This document shows, one piece after another, positions 10,459 through 18,866 of a stretch of DNA of 18,866 bases (positions are counted from its first letter, which is position 1; each line of letters starts with the position of its first letter). A program made the translations under genes and the position numbers. This DNA is from Eimeria necatrix. Its lineage: Eukaryota > Apicomplexa > Conoidasida > Eucoccidiorida > Eimeriidae. The stretch is taken from contig NW_013654555.1 in NCBI RefSeq assembly GCF_000499385.1, forward strand, positions 1 through 18,866, given 5' to 3'. A model generated the notes under the pieces. That model saw only the letters and a program-made list of their open reading frames with translations, was not told where the DNA came from and did not search any database.

Positions 10459-11040
10459 GAGCAGCAAACGGAGCAGCAGCAGGAGCTGCCCTGCGGGGAA
10501 ACAGGGCCTTCGCTCGCGGCAGCGGACTTGGCAGCTCCCCCACCAGGTCCACCGGCACCCTGTGCAGCAGCAGCTGCTGCTGCAGCACCCGCAGATGCAG
10601 CAGCAGCTCCTGCAGCAGCAGCAGCAGCAGCGCCGCCGCCGTACTCTGTGCTCATAGCAACGGACGCCATCGGACTGGGGGTGAACTTGTCAATTCGGAG
10701 AATTATTTTCACTTCAACTTTCAAATATGATGGGGCCTCTTTGAGGCCCCTGGGGGCCCCCGAAGTGCGGCAGCTGGCCCACAGGGCGGGCCGCTTTGGG
10801 GGCCCCTGGGGGCCCCAGGGGGGCCTCGTCAGTGCCCTGCAGCAGGACCAGCTGGAGGCTCTCCGGGGCCTCCTCGCAGGTGGGCCCCATTCTGCTGCTG
10901 TTCTGCTGCTGCTACTCCGCTGCTGCAGCTCTTCTGCTGCGGCTCTGCTGCTGCAGCTCTGTTGCTGCAGCTCTGCTGCAGCAGCTCTGCTGCTGCAGCT
11001 CTGCTGGAGCTCTGCGGTCCTGGGAGGTGCGTGGGGAGCT

Positions 11041-11079
<39 letters not shown>

Positions 11080-11308
11080 TTTGAATTCGTCTGGGCTTCA
11101 GGGCTTGTGCTGCAGGCCCAAGTGACCCTGAGGCGACCCCGCTGCAGCGCGCGGCGCTGCTGCCGGAGAGTTGGGCCTTTGCCCTTTTTGCTAAATATGT
11201 TGCCCCTGGGCAGCAGCAAAATGCTGCAGCTGTGATGCAGCGGTGAGACAAGCCCTTAGCAGCAGCAGCAGCGAGGCCAGGGGCTGTTTCCCCGGCCAAG
11301 GCGCCCAT

Positions 11309-11339
<31 letters not shown>

Positions 11340-11512
11340 TGCTGCTGTGGCTGCAGGTTCCTATCGATGCTGCACACCCGCGAGCCCTACTTCGTGCCTC
11401 CTGCTGCTCTCCACAGGGCTGTTGCTGTTGCAGCTTTGCTGCAGGACATTCCGCTGACGCCGCAGGAGCTGTTTCTCTTCTGCGCAGCTCCAGTCTCCGT
11501 TTCTCCGCCTCT

Positions 11513-11551
<39 letters not shown>

Positions 11552-11868
11552 CGGGGAGCTTGCGGCAGGGGAAGCAGGGGCGCAAGCGGCCAATTCGGCT
11601 GCAGCGCCGCCTGATGCAGCAGAACAACAGGCAGAGGCAGCAGCAACGGGAGACGCCGTGTCGAGCAACTCAGCGACAGCTGCAGCTGCTGCTGCACCTG
11701 CTGGTGCAGCTGCTGCTACAACTGCACCTGAGGCTGCTGCTGCTGCTGCTGCTGCTGCTAGCATTAGCCTCCCCATGCAGGCAGCGCTGCGGTCCTTTGC
11801 AGTTTCCCTGGCGGCGACCAGTGTGGTGCTGCTGCCCTCTCCCTTCCGCATTGTCCGCCGCACGGACA

Positions 11869-11903
<35 letters not shown>

Positions 11904-12521
11904 GCGCAGCCAGATCGCCGTTTCGCGCAGGAGTTCACAGAGGAGGGCCCCTGGGGGCCCTCTGCTGCTGCTGGAGTTGGGCTTTTCAATGAAGACTTAA
12001 TGTGGGGCCCCTCAGAGACAGAAGAGACAGAAGCTTCGCCGCCAGAGACCCTGGAGGCCCTCAGGGCCTTGGAGGCGATTTATCAGGTATTTTGCGCTGT
12101 GCTGCTGCCCCGCTGCTTCTGCTGCGTTTGCTGCAGCAGCAGCAGCAGCAGCTGCTGCTGCTGCTGCTGCTGCTCCCTTGTCCGTTCGGCGCCTGCCGCT
12201 TCATTGCTGTGTGCTATCTGAGCCTGTCTGCCCAGCAGCAGCAAAGAAGCAAGTTTCGGCAAATTCAGCAGCAGCAGCAGCAGCAGCACGGCGCGCTGCA
12301 GCAGCAGCAGCTCTGTGGGGTCCGCGTATGCGCAGGTGCTGGAGCTTTACTTGTGGCTGGCAGCAAAGATGCCAGGGGCCTTTGTAGATGCTGCTGCTGC
12401 TGAAGCAGGAAGGGCTCTAGTGGCAGATCTTATAGAAGAGGCCCTTAATAGAGAAGAGCCCCTGCAGATCAAGGGGCCCTCAGGCTTCCTGGGGGCCCCC
12501 CAGGGGCCCCCCGAGCTATAG
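7046..12521 (+). CDS. SUV3: SUV3-type ATP-dependent RNA helicase (mitochondrial), 9 exons
   Basis: Proposed exons: 7046-8284, 8403-8585, 8705-9010, 9279-9416, 9805-9924, 10210-10879, 11116-11242, 11357-12086 and 12336-12521, giving ~1232 residues. All eight junctions keep phase. Motifs in order: I GPPNSGKTH (~520), Ia GPLRLLATEV, II VIDEVQLLADP with FAWTRAFLGL (~598), III ELHVCGEEAA, IV GDCLLTFSV, then LLYGQLPPEV, V ATDAIGLGVNLSIRR (~812), VI QLAHRAGRFG (~850). The C-terminal domain follows (LPESWAFALFAKYVAPG, then the LYLWLAAKMPG helix in the last exon). SUV3 unwinds RNA 3'-5' in the mitochondrial degradosome; this is family knowledge. The protein is far longer than the ~790-residue human form because of poly-Q, poly-A and Gly/Pro insertions. 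The start at 7046 is the first in-frame ATG; the Ser/Arg-rich segment after it could be a mitochondrial presequence. The N-terminal exon is the least certain part. Confidence 0.92.
10880..11115 (+). repeat. CTG/CAGCTCTG tandem repeat filling SUV3 intron 6
   Basis: The intron between the exons ending at 10879 and starting at 11116 is almost wholly repeat. Units such as CTCTGCTGCTGCAG and CTCTGCTGCAGCAG recur from ~10905 to 11030, followed by a CAG run (11041-11079). The family similarity breaks off at 10879 (LLAG) and resumes at 11116 (PSDPEATPLQR), and the split Gly codon is restored across the junction. Confidence 0.75.
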
Positions 12522-12584
12522 GGCTGCCTTGCTGCGGCAACCAGACAGCCCGGTGCCTCTGCTGCAGCGCAGCAGCTGCGCCTT

Positions 12585-12620
<36 letters not shown>

Positions 12621-13020
12621 CGCCTTTTCGACTTGGGGGGTCCCTGCTGCAGAGCGCACGCAGGCAACGGCGGGGGACGGGCGGCTGAACTGCTGGGGCC
12701 GCAGCAGCAGCACAGCAGCAGCGCAGCAGCAGCACAGGGACCGCCGCAGCAGCCACGGCCGTTGAGAAGCATAGGCACCTGAACAGCGCAGCCGTGTAGC
12801 CCTGAGGTGTATATACACCTGAAGGGCGGGGGCCCGTGCTCCAGCAGCGCGCAGGCCTGTGCTGCGCTGCGGCAGCAGCAGACGCAGGTTTTTGCTGCTC
12901 GCTCTGGCAGCCACTTAATTCTGTCTTTGAAATGGACTGCAGCAGCAACGTCTGCAGCTTTTTTGTCTCTGTTATGTCCCTCGTTGTCTTGTCTGTCTGC
13001 TAACTGCCGCTGCAGCTGGA

Positions 13021-13170
13021 GAAGCAGCAGCGGCTGCAGCTCAGCCCAAACACCTAATTGCTGGTGCAGCTGCTGCAGCTGCAACAGCAGCGGCAGCACC
13101 TCAGTATAAAAACCTAATTGCTTTTGTCGCTGCAGCAGCAGCAGTATCAGAAGCGCCTGTAACTCAGTCT
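13021..13170. repeat. 60-bp diverged tandem repeat, about 2.5 copies
   Basis: Copies at 13021-13080 and 13081-13140 share the order GC(A/C)GCAG, CGGC(T/A)GCA, CTCAG, then AAA(C/A)ACCTAATTGCT. A third partial copy has CTCAGTCTTAAAGC at 13163. Read on the minus strand, the unit gives a 20-residue Leu/Gln period (LGVWAELQPLL versus LGFYTEVLPLL), but no start, splice or homology supports translation. Confidence 0.65.
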
Positions 13171-13480
13171 TAAAGCTAACAGCCTGCAGCAGCAGGCAGT
13201 GGGCTCTTGCTGCGCAGCCCAAAGATCCCTACGGGCATGCATGCTTGTCAACACAGAAGCAGCAAAAGGGGCAAATAGGGGGGCCCCCAATTCCTTTTAA
13301 TGCCGAAAGGCTCCTTGGGGGGCCCCCCAACCTGCCTACATCGCTGCGTCGCTGCGCCTGCTGCTGCAGTTGCTGCTGCCCTGCTGCTGCGCTGCTGCAC
13401 GCAGCCACGGCCCAGCAAAGTCCCCCGACGCTGCTGCAGGCTTTGGGCCCAGGGCTTCTTGTGGCGGGGCAAGCTGCAGC

Positions 13481-13775
13481 TGGGTCTCAAGGGCCCCCAA
13501 GCGCCCCCAAGGTCCAGGGGACCGAGGGGCCTCCAGGGGCCCCGAGGGGCCCCCAGGGGCCCCGAGGGGCCCCCAAGCGACCCAAATAGCCCACTGATGA
13601 GGCCCAAAGGGCTCCGCTTTTGGGGCCCTAGGGGCTGAGAAGATCCAGCAAAAAACGGGGCCCTTGGGGCCCCAATTATGAGTTGAGTGGGGGCATGCCC
13701 TCTTCTGACACCCGGAGCCCTCTTGGGGCCCCCAAGGTCCCAAATGCGGGGCCCTGGGGGCCCCAAAAGGGCTTC
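13481..13775. repeat. GGGGCCCC palindrome array in the convergent 3' flank
   Basis: Self-complementary GGGGCCCC or GGGCCCCC cores recur every ~9-20 bases, joined by AGGGGCC, CCAAGG and CGAGGGG linkers. The array is G+C-rich on both strands and distinct from the CAG class. Its right end forms the inner arms of the hairpin at 13695-13794. Confidence 0.8.
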
Positions 13776-13780
13776 ATGTG

Positions 13781-13794
<14 letters not shown>
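13695..13794. terminator. Long hairpin at the 3' end of the monooxygenase gene
   Basis: ATGCCCTCTTCTGACAC at 13695-13711 has its perfect 17-base reverse complement at 13778-13794. Inside it, GAGCCCTCTTGGGGCCCCC (13715-13733) pairs with GGGGGCCCCAAAAGGGCTTC (13756-13775) with few mismatches, leaving a short loop near 13738-13753. The arms therefore reach ~40 bases. The minus-strand stop codon (13783-13781) falls inside the right arm. The structure is clear; calling it a 3'-end or RNA-stability element is inference, and a small foldback insertion is an alternative. Confidence 0.5.

Positions 13795-18866
<5,072 letters not shown>

Larger units (their letters stand above)
12522..13780. other. Convergent intergenic region, 3' ends of SUV3 and the monooxygenase gene
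   Basis: This ~1.26-kb interval lies between two stop codons facing each other. It contains CTG runs (12590-12615), a 60-bp tandem repeat (13021-13170), a GGGGCCCC-rich block (13481-13775) and a long hairpin at its right end. Open frames, up to ~290 codons on the minus strand, are repeat-derived (Gln/Leu/Cys-rich or Gly/Pro-rich) and carry no domain. No canonical polyadenylation signal stands out for either gene. Confidence 0.55.

Noticed and set aside
12347..13222. Minus-strand 291-codon open frame opposite the last SUV3 exon
   Set aside because: It overlaps the well-supported SUV3_C exon antisense, and its sequence comes from CAG runs and the 60-bp repeat.

Overview
The window looks like nuclear DNA of a coccidian apicomplexan, most likely Eimeria. 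The signs are dense CAG/CTG triplet runs that cross exons and introns and encode poly-Q, poly-A, poly-S or poly-L depending on frame, telomere-like TTTAGGG/AAACCCT arrays inside the sequence, and genes split by GT-AG introns. The genus call is inference from these features; no rRNA or tRNA gene was seen.

Layout. Positions 1-3.6 kb are repeat-poor and I see no convincing gene there. This part holds a CTAG-type tetranucleotide tract (1-235), two telomere-like arrays in opposite orientation (1676-1731 and 3341-3521), and between them a foldback element with ~95-107 bp arms (2064-2381). From 3.6 kb onward the sequence is repeat-rich and carries three protein genes. (1) A minus-strand gene at 4125-5197 encodes a KCTD/T1-type BTB domain; its 5' end is broken or unresolved. 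(2) A plus-strand nine-exon gene at 7046-12521 encodes a SUV3-type DExH RNA helicase, expected in mitochondria. (3) A minus-strand gene at 13781-18866, open at the right edge, encodes a group A flavoprotein (FAD) aromatic monooxygenase in seven recognisable exons with its complete C-terminal domain. Genes 1 and 2 are divergent; genes 2 and 3 are convergent.

The SUV3 and monooxygenase exons were assembled by hand from family similarity plus GT-AG boundaries. Intron phase agrees at every junction (eight in SUV3, six in the monooxygenase), which is strong internal support. The three genes show no obvious pathway link; this is ordinary eukaryotic gene order, not an operon.

The most notable structures are: a second low-complexity class made of GGGGCCCC-type palindromes in introns, flanks and exons; frequent use of CTG runs ending in CAG as splice acceptors; a long hairpin overlapping the stop codon of the monooxygenase gene; a 15 x 15-bp coding minisatellite; a changed helicase motif VI in SUV3; and the frame break at the start of the BTB domain.
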